From positions 1 to 64,000 of the forward strand of contig DASVLP010000062.1 in assembly GCA_036384795.1 (NCBI GenBank): 64,000 bases of DNA. Reading direction: 5' to 3'. Position numbers and translations under genes: made by a program. This document shows positions 45,908 to 55,011 of the stretch, in pieces (position 1 is the first letter of the stretch; the number at the start of each line of letters is the position of its first letter). Origin of the DNA: Andeanibacterium sp036384795. Lineage in GTDB: Bacteria > Pseudomonadota > Alphaproteobacteria > Sphingomonadales > Sphingomonadaceae. The notes beneath the pieces were generated by a model that saw only the letters and a list, made by a program, of their open reading frames with translations, searched no databases and was not told the DNA's origin.

Positions 45908-47742
45908 GCGAAAAGCGCATCGCGGATTACGCGCTGATCGGCGATGGCGAGACCGCCGCGCTGGTTCACCGTTCGGGTGCAATCGAATGGCTGTGCCTGC
46001 CGCACTTCGATTCCCCTGCGTGCTTCGCCGCGCTGCTGGGGACGGAAGAGAACGGTTGTTGGAGGTTGGCGCCGAACGAAGCCGCGACCGCCTGCCGCCG
46101 GCGCTATCGCGGCGATACGCTGGTGCTCGAAAGCGAGTTCGAAACCCCGCAGGGCACGATCGCGGTGATCGATTTCATGCCCACCTTGCGCGGCGAAGCG
46201 CCCGACGTCGTGAGGATCATCGAAGGGCGCGGCGGCAAAGTCGCGCTGACCAGCAAGCTCAAGCTGCGGTTCGATTACGGCCAGCTCAATCCGCTGGTGC
46301 GCCCGTGCGACGATGGCCGGATCCAGGCGATCTCGGGGCCCAACGGCGTCCTGCTCGACTTCGCGGTTCCGATCGAGGTCGAGGATCGCTGCTTCGTCAG
46401 CCGATTCGAGGTGGAGGAGGGCCAGCGCCTGCACTTCGTTCTTACATCGTTCGATTCCTACGCGCAGGTTCCGAAGCGGATCGACCCCGAGCTCGCCTTG
46501 CATCAGACCTGCGACTTCTGGAACGACTGGGTCGCCGACGCCAAGGTCGAAGGGCCCTACGCGCCGCAGGTCAAACGATCGCTGATTACGCTTGGCGCCC
46601 TGGTCCACCGCCCGACCGGGGCGATGGTCGCCGCGCCCACCTCCAGCCTGCCCGAAACTCCCGGCGGCAGCCGCAACTGGGACTACCGCTTCTGCTGGCT
46701 GAGGGATTCGACGTTCATGCTGCTCGCGCTGTTGCGCGCGGGCATTCGCAAGGATGCGGAGGGCTGGTTCAACTGGCTGCGCAAGGCGATCGGCAGCGAG
46801 CCGATCGATCTGCGCCCGTTCTATCGCATCGACGGCGCCCGCCGCGCGACCGAGTGGGAAGCCGACTGGCTCGCCGGTTTCAACGGCGCGAAGCCGGTGC
46901 GCTTCGGCAACGGGGCGGCGGCGCAGCTCCAGCTCGACATCTACGGCGAGGTGATCGACACCCTATACGCTGCAAGCCGCCAGGGCATGGATCACGATGC
47001 CGACAGCGACGAGCTGGTTCGTCTGCTGGCGGACAAGCTGTGCGAGCTGTGGGAAAAGCCGGATGCAGGCATGTGGGAAGGCCGCGGCGGCAATCACCAA
47101 TACGTTTACTCGAAAGTCATGTGCTGGGTCGGTTTCTCGCGCGCTTCGCAATGGTTCCGCGAGCGCGACGAGGAGCGGTGCGGACGTTACCAGGCACTGG
47201 CTGATAGTGTCCGGCGGGAGGTTCTGGAAAAGGGCATCGACCGCGAGCGCGGGATTTTCACTGCCGCTTACGGCGAACCCGAAATGGACGCGGCGCTGCT
47301 GCGGTTGCCGCTGGTCGGTTTCATCGATGCGAACGAGCCGGCGATGCAGGCGACGGTTGCGGCGATCGAGCAGGAGCTGCTGCACGACGGCCTGGTCTGG
47401 CGCTATCGCCCGGAGAAGTTCGAGGACGGTATCGGCGAGAGCCAGGAAGGCGCTTTCCTCGCCGCCGGCTTCTGGTTGGTCAGCGTCTATGCGCTGCAGG
47501 ATCGCTGCGATGAAGGGCGGGCATTGTTCGAAAGCCTGTGCGACCGCGCCAACGACCTTGGCTTGCTGGCCGAAGAAGCCGACGCGAACGGGCTGCTGGG
47601 CAATTTCCCCCAAGGCCTGTCCCACCTGGCGCTGGTGGTCGCGGCGATGAATCTATCGGGATACGGCCCGACGCACGAGCGGCAGAAGGATGGGCGGGCT
47701 ACATCTTCTCCTTCCAGCCCTGCGCGATCAGCCACCAGTTGA
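45880..47742 (+). CDS. Glycoside hydrolase family 15 protein (glucoamylase/trehalase type)
   Basis: 620 residues from the ATG at 45880. N-terminal beta-domain with IADYALIGDGETAALVHRSG, IEWLCLPHFDSPACFAALLG and the C-terminal (alpha/alpha)6 barrel with NWDYRFCWLRDSTFMLLAL, DIYGEVIDTLYAA and the catalytic base region GESQEGAFLAAGFWLV (about residue 520). Bacterial GH15 proteins like this hydrolyse trehalose or alpha-glucans, probably in the cytoplasm since no signal is seen. The ATG has a GGGGGA site; a GTG at 45904, in a GTGA overlap with the SDR stop, is an alternative. The last 15 codons overlap the converging DUF4396 gene and are low-complexity Ser-rich. Confidence 0.9.
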   Translation: MADGARAGVSEKRIADYALIGDGETAALVHRSGAIEWLCLPHFDSPACFAALLGTEENGCWRLAPNEAATACRRRYRGDTLVLESEFETPQGTIAVIDFMPTLRGEAPDVVRIIEGRGGKVALTSKLKLRFDYGQLNPLVRPCDDGRIQAISGPNGVLLDFAVPIEVEDRCFVSRFEVEEGQRLHFVLTSFDSYAQVPKRIDPELALHQTCDFWNDWVADAKVEGPYAPQVKRSLITLGALVHRPTGAMVAAPTSSLPETPGGSRNWDYRFCWLRDSTFMLLALLRAGIRKDAEGWFNWLRKAIGSEPIDLRPFYRIDGARRATEWEADWLAGFNGAKPVRFGNGAAAQLQLDIYGEVIDTLYAASRQGMDHDADSDELVRLLADKLCELWEKPDAGMWEGRGGNHQYVYSKVMCWVGFSRASQWFRERDEERCGRYQALADSVRREVLEKGIDRERGIFTAAYGEPEMDAALLRLPLVGFIDANEPAMQATVAAIEQELLHDGLVWRYRPEKFEDGIGESQEGAFLAAGFWLVSVYALQDRCDEGRALFESLCDRANDLGLLAEEADANGLLGNFPQGLSHLALVVAAMNLSGYGPTHERQKDGRATSSPSSPARSATS

Positions 47743-48400
47743 CCGGATAGGCGGTGATGAACCCCGCCAGCATCGCAAGCTGCATCGCGAACCAGAACTC
47801 CGGGCTGGCGACCGGGGCGACCGCGCCATAGGCGGGCTTGAACCAGAGGAACTGGATCAGCGCCATCAACCCGTACATGCCGACCTGCCACGCGGTGATC
47901 GAGGCGAAGTCGGCCTTGACCGCGGCGAGCACTCCCTTGCCGAACGAAAGCCCGCGCATCGGGGCGATGGTGAAATACTGGAACACGATGCCGAACAGGA
48001 AGGCGACGAGGTAATCGGGAATCCACACTGCGAACGTCTTTTCTCCGAACATGCGATGCCAGCCGAACCACACCGCGATCGCCGGAAATCCGAACGCCAG
48101 CCATTCGACCACGATGTCGCCCAGGGTGCAGCCCGCGCCGCAGTGGCTCGCGCCCTTGCCGACGGCAATCGGCATAGGCGGCTTGCCCTCCTCGCCCAGA
48201 TTGCGCCCCGCAAGCCAGTAGAACGCCAGCCATAGCACCGAGCCGAACAGCGCCGTGATCGGCCAGACCAGGTTCATGATCCACATCTTCTGCGGGTGGC
48301 GCAGCAGATCGAGCACGATCACGCCGGCGCAGATGAAGCCGACGATCAACGAAACCACAGCCAGCGCGTGCAGCGCCGGCGGAAAATCCGGCCGTGGCAC
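47699..48400 (-). CDS. DUF4396 membrane protein
   Basis: 233 residues, six or so membrane helices (LAVVSLIVGFICAGVIVLD, NLVWPITALFGSVLWLAFYWL, WLAFGFPAIAVWFGW, YLVAFLFGIVFQYF, AWQVGMYGLMALIQFLW, QLAMLAGFITAYPVNWWLI). The motif HCGAGCTLGD at 86-95 is characteristic of DUF4396 and looks like a metal or copper/haem ligand site. Function unknown. The GTG at 48400 overlaps the stop of the molybdoenzyme gene (TAGTG), so the protein is translated with the FdhF-like enzyme and may serve as its membrane partner. A longer start at 48454 lies inside that gene. Confidence 0.88.
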   Translation of the reverse strand: MPRPDFPPALHALAVVSLIVGFICAGVIVLDLLRHPQKMWIMNLVWPITALFGSVLWLAFYWLAGRNLGEEGKPPMPIAVGKGASHCGAGCTLGDIVVEWLAFGFPAIAVWFGWHRMFGEKTFAVWIPDYLVAFLFGIVFQYFTIAPMRGLSFGKGVLAAVKADFASITAWQVGMYGLMALIQFLWFKPAYGAVAPVASPEFWFAMQLAMLAGFITAYPVNWWLIAQGWKEKM

Positions 48401-50706
48401 TACGCGACGACGCGCACCGGCACTGCCTTCGCCGCGGGGGTTTTCGACAGGCAATCGTGGTGCGATAGCGGGATCAGCGGGTTCATCTCGGGATAGTAGG
48501 AGGCGACGCAGCCAAGCGGGAGATCGTAGGGCGTGACGACCAGCCCGCCAACCTCGCGGTGCACGCCGTCTTCGGCGTCGCTCACCAGCGCCACCTTCTG
48601 CCCCGCCTTGAGGCCCGCGCGGTGGATTTCATCCGGGCTCATCAGCAGCACGTCGCGCGTCCCCTCGATCCCGCGCATGCGGTCGGAATAGCCGTAGATC
48701 GTGGTGTTGAACTGGTCGTTCGAGCGCAAGGTGACCAGCCGGTAACGCCCCGGCGCGTCGTCGAACCCGGTGGACTGCAGCACGTCGGGCACCGTGAACT
48801 CGCACTTGCCGCTCTCGGTTTCCCAGATGCGCTCGCGCGCCTTGTTGCCCTTGTAGAATCCGCCGGGGGTGAACATCCGCTGGTTGAAGTCCTTGAATTT
48901 CTTTGGATAGCATTCCTCGATCAGGTCGCGCACGCGCGCGTAGTCGGCCATCCACTCGTCCCATTTGACCTTGGGATTGGGCGGTAAGGTGGCCTTCGCC
49001 AGCCGCGCGACGATGGTCAGCTCCGACAGCAGATGCGCGCTAGCGGGCGCGCGCTTGCCGACCGAGCCATGGATCATGCTCAGGCTGTCTTCCATCGTCA
49101 CCGTCTGCGGGCCCGAAAGCTGGACGTCCTCCTCGCTGCGGCCGAGGCACGGCAGCAGGTAGGCAACTTCGCCGTTGATCAGGTGGCTGCGGTTCAATTT
49201 GGTCGCGATCTGGACGGTGAGGCGCATGTCGGGCCAGGCGGCTTCCATCTTCTCCCGCTCGGGGATTGCGCGGACGAAATTGCCGCCCAGGCTGACGAAC
49301 GCCTTGATCTTGCCGGAGAGGATGCCTTCGCAGGCCTCGACCGTGTTGACGCCTTTTTCCATCGGCGGCTCGAACCCGAACAGCTTCTTCAGCTTGTCGT
49401 TCGGCACCAGCTCAGGCTTTTCCGATATGCCGACCGTACGCTGGCCTTGAACGTTCGAATGGCCGCGCACCGGGGAAATGCCCGCGCCTTCCTTGCCGAT
49501 ATTGCCGCGCAGCGCGAGGAGATTGACCAGCATGCCGATGGACTGCGAACCATGGACCTGCTGGGTCAGGCCCATGCCGTAGATTCCCACGCAAGTCTTC
49601 GCATCGCAATAGATGTCGGCCGCGATCTCCAGGTCGCGTTGGGGGATGCCGGATTCGCGTTCGATCGCCTCCCAGCTGGTCGCGTCGACTTTCGCCTTGA
49701 ATGCGTCCAAGTCCTTGGTGTGCTGGGCAATGAAGTCGAGGTCGAGAACATGCTCGCCCTTCAGTGCGTTGGCTTTGTCCTCGCGGGCGAACACGTGCTT
49801 GCACAGCCCCATGATCGCCGCGATGTCGCCGCCCGGGCGGACCTGGAAATAAAGCGACGAGATTGGCGTCGCCTTTTGGGTCAGCATCTGAACCGGGTTC
49901 TGCGGATCGACGAATTCGAGCAGGCTCTTTTCGCGCAGCGGATTGAAGGTGACGATCTTCGCCCCGCGCTCGACCGCGCTCTTGAGCGTGTGCAGGAAGC
50001 GCGGGCTGTTCGAGCCGGTGTTCTGGCCGAAGAAGAACAGCGCCTCGGTCTTCTCGATGTCGGACAGCTTGCAGGTGCCGACCGGCGAGCCGGTGACTTT
50101 CTTCAGGCCAACCGAAGTCGTCTCGTGGCACATGTTCGAGCTGTCGGGCAGGTTGTTGTGGCCGTAGAGCCGGGCGAACAGGGCGTAGAGGAACGAGGTC
50201 TCGAGGCTCGCGCGGCCCGAGGTGTAGAACACCGTGGACTTGGGATCGAGGGCCTTCAGTTCCGCGCCAATCGCGGCAAATGCCTCATCCCATCCGACGG
50301 GGACATACTTGTCGCTCGCCGGGTCATAGCGCATCGGATGGGTGATGCGGCCGGCCTGTTCGAGCTCGAAGTCGGTCCAGTTCTTGAGTTCGCTCACGGT
50401 GTGCTGGTCGAAGAACTCCGGCGTGCAGCGCCGGCTGGTCGCTTCCCATAAGGTGGCTTTCGCGCCGTTCTCGCAGAATTCGAACTTGTGGTAGTTCGCA
50501 GGCTTGGTCCACGCGCACGACACGCACATGAATCCGCCCGGCTTGTTCTGGCGCATCAGCGTTTCGGTGATCGCCGGATTGTCGAGCTCGGCGCCGAACA
50601 CCCGGCTCATGCCCCTGACCGAGCCCCACCCGCCGGCGGGGCCTTCATATTGAACGGTGTCGGGGTCCTGGGTTGCGGCGGGATCGCCTGCGCGCACCTC
50701 TTCCAT
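48400..50706 (-). CDS. FdhF/YdeP family molybdopterin oxidoreductase
   Basis: 768 residues. The N-terminal Cys motif CVSCAWTKPANYHKFEFCEN (Cys61, Cys64, Cys78) probably binds an iron-sulfur cluster, then PVGWDEAFAAIG, YTSGRASLETSFLYALFARL, SSNMCHETTSVGL (active-site Cys), FFFGQNTGSNSPRFLHTL, GGDIAAIMGL, and the C-terminal molybdopterin domain with YRLVTLRSNDQFNTTIYGYS and LPLGCVASYYPEMN. This is the YdeP branch, associated with acid or stress resistance in E. coli; substrate unknown. The ATG at 50706 follows AGAGGAGCTCAGCT and lies about 28 bases after an exact EcfG promoter. Confidence 0.93.
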   Translation of the reverse strand: MEEVRAGDPAATQDPDTVQYEGPAGGWGSVRGMSRVFGAELDNPAITETLMRQNKPGGFMCVSCAWTKPANYHKFEFCENGAKATLWEATSRRCTPEFFDQHTVSELKNWTDFELEQAGRITHPMRYDPASDKYVPVGWDEAFAAIGAELKALDPKSTVFYTSGRASLETSFLYALFARLYGHNNLPDSSNMCHETTSVGLKKVTGSPVGTCKLSDIEKTEALFFFGQNTGSNSPRFLHTLKSAVERGAKIVTFNPLREKSLLEFVDPQNPVQMLTQKATPISSLYFQVRPGGDIAAIMGLCKHVFAREDKANALKGEHVLDLDFIAQHTKDLDAFKAKVDATSWEAIERESGIPQRDLEIAADIYCDAKTCVGIYGMGLTQQVHGSQSIGMLVNLLALRGNIGKEGAGISPVRGHSNVQGQRTVGISEKPELVPNDKLKKLFGFEPPMEKGVNTVEACEGILSGKIKAFVSLGGNFVRAIPEREKMEAAWPDMRLTVQIATKLNRSHLINGEVAYLLPCLGRSEEDVQLSGPQTVTMEDSLSMIHGSVGKRAPASAHLLSELTIVARLAKATLPPNPKVKWDEWMADYARVRDLIEECYPKKFKDFNQRMFTPGGFYKGNKARERIWETESGKCEFTVPDVLQSTGFDDAPGRYRLVTLRSNDQFNTTIYGYSDRMRGIEGTRDVLLMSPDEIHRAGLKAGQKVALVSDAEDGVHREVGGLVVTPYDLPLGCVASYYPEMNPLIPLSHHDCLSKTPAAKAVPVRVVA

Positions 50707-50741
50707 AGCTGAGCTCCTCTGGATTTCGCCCCTGAAGGCTT

Positions 50742-50766
50742 AACGGGAGGCTGTTGGATGGGTTCC
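50742..50766 (-). promoter_or_regulatory. EcfG-type promoter of the molybdoenzyme gene
   Basis: On the minus strand: GGAAC (50766-50762), 16-base spacer, CGTT (50745-50742), exact consensus. It starts just past the subunit IV stop and leaves a leader of about 28 bases. Confidence 0.8.
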
Positions 50767-50768
50767 GC

Positions 50769-51038
50769 TCACATGCGGGTGAGGAAGTCCGCGGAAGAGA
50801 GGATCAGCAGCACCGAAATCCACACGAACCCCGCGGCGGCGGCGAGCCGCGGAATTCCGCCTTCGCGGCGCATCTCCATGAAGAACCATAGCACCAGGCC
50901 CGCCTTGGCGGTGGCGATCGCATAGGCGACGGGCGCCTTGAGAGCCCCGAGCGGCAGGAAGGCCATGAATACGGTCAGCGCCAGCAGCGCGAGCAGCGCC
51001 GCCCACACGGCCACCATGCGCAGCGCCTCGCCCCTCAT
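50769..51038 (-). CDS. Cytochrome c oxidase subunit IV (caa3 type)
   Basis: 89 residues with three membrane helices (VAVWAALLALLALTVFMAFL, KAPVAYAIATAKAGLVLWFF, AAAAGFVWISVLLILSSADF). The ATAKAGLVLWFFMEMRR stretch is typical of prokaryotic oxidase subunit IV. The ATG at 51038 overlaps the subunit III stop (ATGA). Last gene of the respiratory operon; it stabilises the oxidase core. Confidence 0.9.
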   Translation of the reverse strand: MRGEALRMVAVWAALLALLALTVFMAFLPLGALKAPVAYAIATAKAGLVLWFFMEMRREGGIPRLAAAAGFVWISVLLILSSADFLTRM

Positions 51039-51664
51039 TTGACCCCTGCGAGGTAGAGCGTCGGGAACAGGAAGATCCACACGATGTCGACCAGGTGCCA
51101 GTAGAGCGCGATGTTGCCGACGAACGTTGCCGAACGATCGTTGCGGGCCTTGCGGTTGAATGCGGTGAAGATCAGCAGCCCGATACCGGTCGTCACGTGC
51201 ACCGCGTGCAGTCCGGTGGCGAGATAATAGAGGTCCATGAACAGCCGCTCGAACGGGCTGCTGAAGTCGGCGGGCGGGGTGCCCGGCATCAGCCCCTCGT
51301 GATATTCGCCTGCGTACTCGACGGCCTTCAGCACCAGGAACGCCATGCCCAGCGCCGCCGCCGCGCCCAGCGCACGGCCGCACCATTGGGGCGCGCCGCC
51401 GCGCGCCGCCGTCACCGCCAGCGCGGCGAACAGGCTGGAGGTCAGCAGCACTGCCGTGTTGGCGGTGCCGATCCACAGCTTCAGGTGGTGCGCGGCATCG
51501 ATGTAGGATTGCTCGTGATGCAAGCGCAGCGCCAGCGCGGCGGCGAAGATCCCCCCGAACAGCATGATCTCGCTCGCGAGGAAGACCAGCATGCCGAGCC
51601 GGCCGGCTTCGTGCTGGCGGTGAAGCTCGAAGAACGGTTCGTGCAGGGCGCCCTCGTCAGCCAT
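51035..51664 (-). CDS. Cytochrome c oxidase subunit III
   Basis: 209 residues, five membrane helices, lacking the first two of the seven-helix form, as usual for caa3 and bo3 types. Motifs: FASEIMLFGGIFAAALALR near the start (FLASEIMLFGG), LTSSLFAALAVTAA, YLATGLHAVHVTTG and LYWHLVDIVWIFLFPTLYL. The Glu in SEIM and the HAVHV and WHLVDIVWIF motifs are canonical. It overlaps subunit I by 8 bases and subunit IV by 4. Confidence 0.95.
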   Translation of the reverse strand: MADEGALHEPFFELHRQHEAGRLGMLVFLASEIMLFGGIFAAALALRLHHEQSYIDAAHHLKLWIGTANTAVLLTSSLFAALAVTAARGGAPQWCGRALGAAAALGMAFLVLKAVEYAGEYHEGLMPGTPPADFSSPFERLFMDLYYLATGLHAVHVTTGIGLLIFTAFNRKARNDRSATFVGNIALYWHLVDIVWIFLFPTLYLAGVK

Positions 51665-53306
51665 CGGCGTCGCCCTCGTGGCTGGGCAGCGGATAATCGT
51701 ACGGCTCGCGCTCGACCACCGGCTGCTCGAGGAAATTGTGCTTCGGCGGCGGCGAGGAGGTGGTCCATTCGAGCCCGGTCGCCCCCCACGGGTTGGCCGG
51801 TGCGCGCGGCCCGTAGAACAGCGACCACACGAGGTAGACCACCGGAAGCAGGTAGCCGAGGGCCAGCAACACCGCCCCGCCCGAGGAGATGTCCTGCAGC
51901 ATCTGGAACTGCGGCGGATAGACGTGATAGCGCCGCGGCATCCCTTCGTAGCCGAGCATGAACAGCGGGAAAAAGGTGACGTTGAAGCCGATCAGGATCG
52001 TGACCGCGGCGACCCGCGCCCAGGCTTCCGAATAGAGCCGCCCGGTGATTTTCGGCCACCAGTAATGCATTGCGCCGAAGAACGCGGTGACCGAACCCCC
52101 GACCATGATGTAGTGGAAATGCGCGACCACGAAGTACGTGTCGGTCACGTGGACGTCGATCGCCAGCATCGCCAGCATCAGGCCGGTCAGCCCGCCCGCG
52201 ACGAACAGCCAGATGAACCCCAGCGCATAGAGCAGCGGCGCGTTGATCGCGATGTCTCCTTTGTAGAGCGTGGCCGTCCAGTTGTAGACCTTGATCGCGC
52301 TCGGCACAGCGACCGCCACCGACAGGAAGCTGAACACGGCGCTCGCGTAATAGGACTGGCCCGAGACGAACATGTGGTGCCCCCACACGAAGAACCCGAG
52401 CACCGCGATCGCGATCGAGGCATAGGCGACGAACCAGTAGCCGAAGATTGTCTTGCGCGCGGAAGACGTGATCAGCTCGCTCACCACGCCGAGCGCGGGC
52501 AGGATCATGATGTAGACCGCCGGGTGGCTGTAGAACCAGAACAAGTGCTGGAACAGCAGCGGATCGCCGCCCAGGCGGGGGTCGAACACGCCGATCCCGA
52601 TCACCCGCTCCGCTGCGACCAGCAGCAGCGTGACCGCCAGCACCGGCGTCGCCAGCACGAAGATCAGCGAGGTCGCATAGTGCGACCACACGAACAGCGG
52701 CAGCCGCCCCCAGGTCATTCCCGGTGCGCGCAATTTGTGGATCGTGACGATGAAGTTGAGCCCGGTGAGGATCGAGGAAAAGCCGCTGATGAACACTGCG
52801 AGGATCGCCGCGACCACCGCGCCGTTCGCGTAGACCGAGGAAAGCGGGGTGTAGAACGTCCAGCCGGTGTCGACCCCGCCGGCGAGCATCACGTAGAGCG
52901 TGATCAGCCCGGCGAACACGTAGATATACCAGGAAAGCAGGTTGATCCGCGGGAACGCGAGATCGCGCGCGCCGATCATCAGCGGGATCAGGAAGTTGCC
53001 GAACGTGTTCGGGATCGACGGGATCAGGAAGAACCACACCATGATGATCCCGTGGAGCGAGAACGCGCGGTTGTAGCCCTCGTTGGTCAGCAGATCTCCG
53101 GCAGGGGTCAGCAGGTCCATCCGGATCAGCGCCGCGGCGATCGCGCCGATCAGGAAGAAGAAGCTGATCGAGAACAGATAGAGCAACGCGATCCGCTTAT
53201 GGTCGGTGGTGAAGAACCACGAACGCAAGCTGTGCCCGGCTGCAAGATAGCTCGGATGGGCTTCCTCGGGCGGGTTTTCCCAAGCATCGTGGGCTGTGTC
53301 GGTCAC
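51657..53306 (-). CDS. Cytochrome c oxidase subunit I (A2-type haem-copper oxidase)
   Basis: 549 residues, twelve membrane helices. Helix II His in FSLHGIIMVWFF, the CuB region FWFYSHPAVYIMILPALG (about 255-273), helix VII HHMFVSG with two His, and helix X HFHYIMVGG for haem a and a3. The FYSHPAVY form (Tyr-Ser in place of the Glu of GHPEVY) marks an A2-type oxidase, the class usually paired with caa3 subunit II and Alternative Complex III. The start is a GTG at 53306 in a GTGA overlap with subunit II. Confidence 0.97.
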   Translation of the reverse strand: MTDTAHDAWENPPEEAHPSYLAAGHSLRSWFFTTDHKRIALLYLFSISFFFLIGAIAAALIRMDLLTPAGDLLTNEGYNRAFSLHGIIMVWFFLIPSIPNTFGNFLIPLMIGARDLAFPRINLLSWYIYVFAGLITLYVMLAGGVDTGWTFYTPLSSVYANGAVVAAILAVFISGFSSILTGLNFIVTIHKLRAPGMTWGRLPLFVWSHYATSLIFVLATPVLAVTLLLVAAERVIGIGVFDPRLGGDPLLFQHLFWFYSHPAVYIMILPALGVVSELITSSARKTIFGYWFVAYASIAIAVLGFFVWGHHMFVSGQSYYASAVFSFLSVAVAVPSAIKVYNWTATLYKGDIAINAPLLYALGFIWLFVAGGLTGLMLAMLAIDVHVTDTYFVVAHFHYIMVGGSVTAFFGAMHYWWPKITGRLYSEAWARVAAVTILIGFNVTFFPLFMLGYEGMPRRYHVYPPQFQMLQDISSGGAVLLALGYLLPVVYLVWSLFYGPRAPANPWGATGLEWTTSSPPPKHNFLEQPVVEREPYDYPLPSHEGDADG

Positions 53307-54247
53307 TGTTTCAGCCCCTCGTGGTTCGATTTGAGGAACGCGACGAGGTCGTTCACCTCGTCGGTATCGAAAGTGTTGGCGTAAGACGGCATGATCGCCC
53401 GGAAGCCGGCGGCGACCTGCTTGTTGGGCAGCAGGATCGCGTCGCGCAGGTATTGGTCGTCAACCACGGTCTTGCTGCCGTCGTCGAGCGGGATGCGCTT
53501 GCCGAAGATGCCGGGCAGCCGCGGCGCGACATGGCCGCCGACCTGGCCATGGCAGGCCGCGCAGCCGCTGGTCTGGAACAGGCGCAGCCCGCGCTGCTCG
53601 GGCGTCTCGCCGCCGCTGGCGGTGCGCGCCGCGAGCCAACCCGCGTAGTCGGCGGCCGTCATCACGACCAACTTGCCGCCCATCACGCTGTGATCCGCGC
53701 CGCAGAATTCGGCGCAACGCAGCGGGAACGTGCCGGTCTCGTCGGCGGTGAACCATTCGCTCGTATAGCGCCCCGGCAGCACGTCCTGCTTGATCCTGAA
53801 GTTTGGCAGGTAAAGGCTGTGGATCACGTCTTGCGAGGTCATCACCAGCCGGATCGGGGTGCCGACGGGCACATGCAGGTCGTTGATCTCGCGCGGGCCC
53901 TGGGCGTGCTGGAACTTCCACATCCACTGCTTGGCGACGACGTTGACCGTCATCGCGTCTGTCGGCGGGTGCTGCAGGTCGAGAAACAGCGAAAGCGCCC
54001 AGACGTAGAACCCCATGATCAGCAGGAACGGGATCGCCGACCAGCTCGTCTCGAGCCACACGTTACGGTCTTGCGCGTGCACGCGGTTGATCTGGCGCTC
54101 GCGGCGATAGCGCCAGGTGAACCAGATCGTCAGCACGAACACCGGCAGCGAGAGCAGCCACACCAGCGCGCCGAACGCGGCGATCAGCACGTCGACTTCG
54201 TGGGCATGGTGCGATGCCGCGATGGGCCAGAGCTGGACGGAGTTCAC
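53303..54247 (-). CDS. Cytochrome c oxidase subunit II with fused cytochrome c domain (caa3)
   Basis: 314 residues. Two membrane helices (about 20-45 and 67-90), the CuA cupredoxin domain with His143, Cys178, Glu180, Cys182, His186 and Met189 (RCAEFCGADHSVMGG), and a C-terminal class I cytochrome c with CAACH at 229-233 and a later Met. The fused haem makes this a caa3 oxidase, able to take electrons straight from the ACIII haem c subunit. The start is a GTG at 54247 with GGAGGGCGGC ahead, overlapping the SCO stop (GTGA). Much longer upstream frames run through the SCO gene and were rejected. Confidence 0.95.
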   Translation of the reverse strand: MNSVQLWPIAASHHAHEVDVLIAAFGALVWLLSLPVFVLTIWFTWRYRRERQINRVHAQDRNVWLETSWSAIPFLLIMGFYVWALSLFLDLQHPPTDAMTVNVVAKQWMWKFQHAQGPREINDLHVPVGTPIRLVMTSQDVIHSLYLPNFRIKQDVLPGRYTSEWFTADETGTFPLRCAEFCGADHSVMGGKLVVMTAADYAGWLAARTASGGETPEQRGLRLFQTSGCAACHGQVGGHVAPRLPGIFGKRIPLDDGSKTVVDDQYLRDAILLPNKQVAAGFRAIMPSYANTFDTDEVNDLVAFLKSNHEGLKQ

Positions 54248-55011
54248 GCCGCCCTCCGCTTTCGCGCGAAGTGGATGATCAGCCCGATCCCGAGCACGGT
54301 TGCAATGCCCGCGAGGCGCAGGATCTTCATGATCGATGCGGTGTAGCGGCCGGTTTCCGGATCGTAATGAAAGCAGATCAACAGCAGTTGCTGCGTCCAG
54401 CTTCCGACATGGTCTTCGCGCGCGGCCTGAAGCGCCTGGGCGAGCTCGCCCGGATCGGGCGAAAGGCCGTAGAACCAGCGCGACAGTTTCCCGCCGGGCG
54501 TAATCACCGCGAAGGCCGCCGCGTGGGCGTATTGGCCGATCCGCGCGTCCCACGCGTAATGGTAGCCGAGGGCATCGGTCACCTGGTGGATCGCCGGGGC
54601 CGGACCGGTGAGCGCGTAAGTGCTGGGGGGCAGCTTGCGCCCGGTTTGCGCAGCGACCCGGGCGAGATCGTCCCTCGCCTGCGCCGGCCCTTCCTTCGGG
54701 TCGATGCCGAATGCGACGGTTGCGAACGGTGCGGTGCCCGGGGGCAGGGCGGCAATCGCCTTGGTCACCCCCGCCAGTGTCACGCTGCAGAAATTGGGGC
54801 ACTCGTGCAGGACGGGTACCAGCACCATCGGCTTGCCGTCCGCCAATTGCTTCAACGTGACCGGCTTGCCGTCGCGATCGAGGAACGTGCCGTTCAGCGG
54901 GATCGCCGCGCCCGGTCGCTTGTCGATCCGCGCTTCGTGGAAAGGGTCGAACTGCTGGGCGGCGGCGGGGGCGGCGATCGCGAGCAGGATAAAGGCGAAA
55001 AGGCGGATCAT
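54244..55011 (-). CDS. SCO family copper chaperone
   Basis: 255 residues. Signal peptide RLFAFILLAIAAPAAAQ, then the thioredoxin-like fold with LKQLADGKPMVLVPVLHECP, CPNFCSVTLAGV as the CxxxC copper site (the second Cys about residue 76), GIDPKEGPAQARDDL, and HAAAFAVITPGGKLSRW with a nearby His. A C-terminal membrane helix (ILRLAGIATVLGIGLIIHFA) with a basic end is unusual but known in some SCO proteins. It loads CuA of subunit II, the next gene. The ATG at 55011 overlaps the preceding stop (ATGA). Confidence 0.93.
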   Translation of the reverse strand: MIRLFAFILLAIAAPAAAQQFDPFHEARIDKRPGAAIPLNGTFLDRDGKPVTLKQLADGKPMVLVPVLHECPNFCSVTLAGVTKAIAALPPGTAPFATVAFGIDPKEGPAQARDDLARVAAQTGRKLPPSTYALTGPAPAIHQVTDALGYHYAWDARIGQYAHAAAFAVITPGGKLSRWFYGLSPDPGELAQALQAAREDHVGSWTQQLLLICFHYDPETGRYTASIMKILRLAGIATVLGIGLIIHFARKRRAA

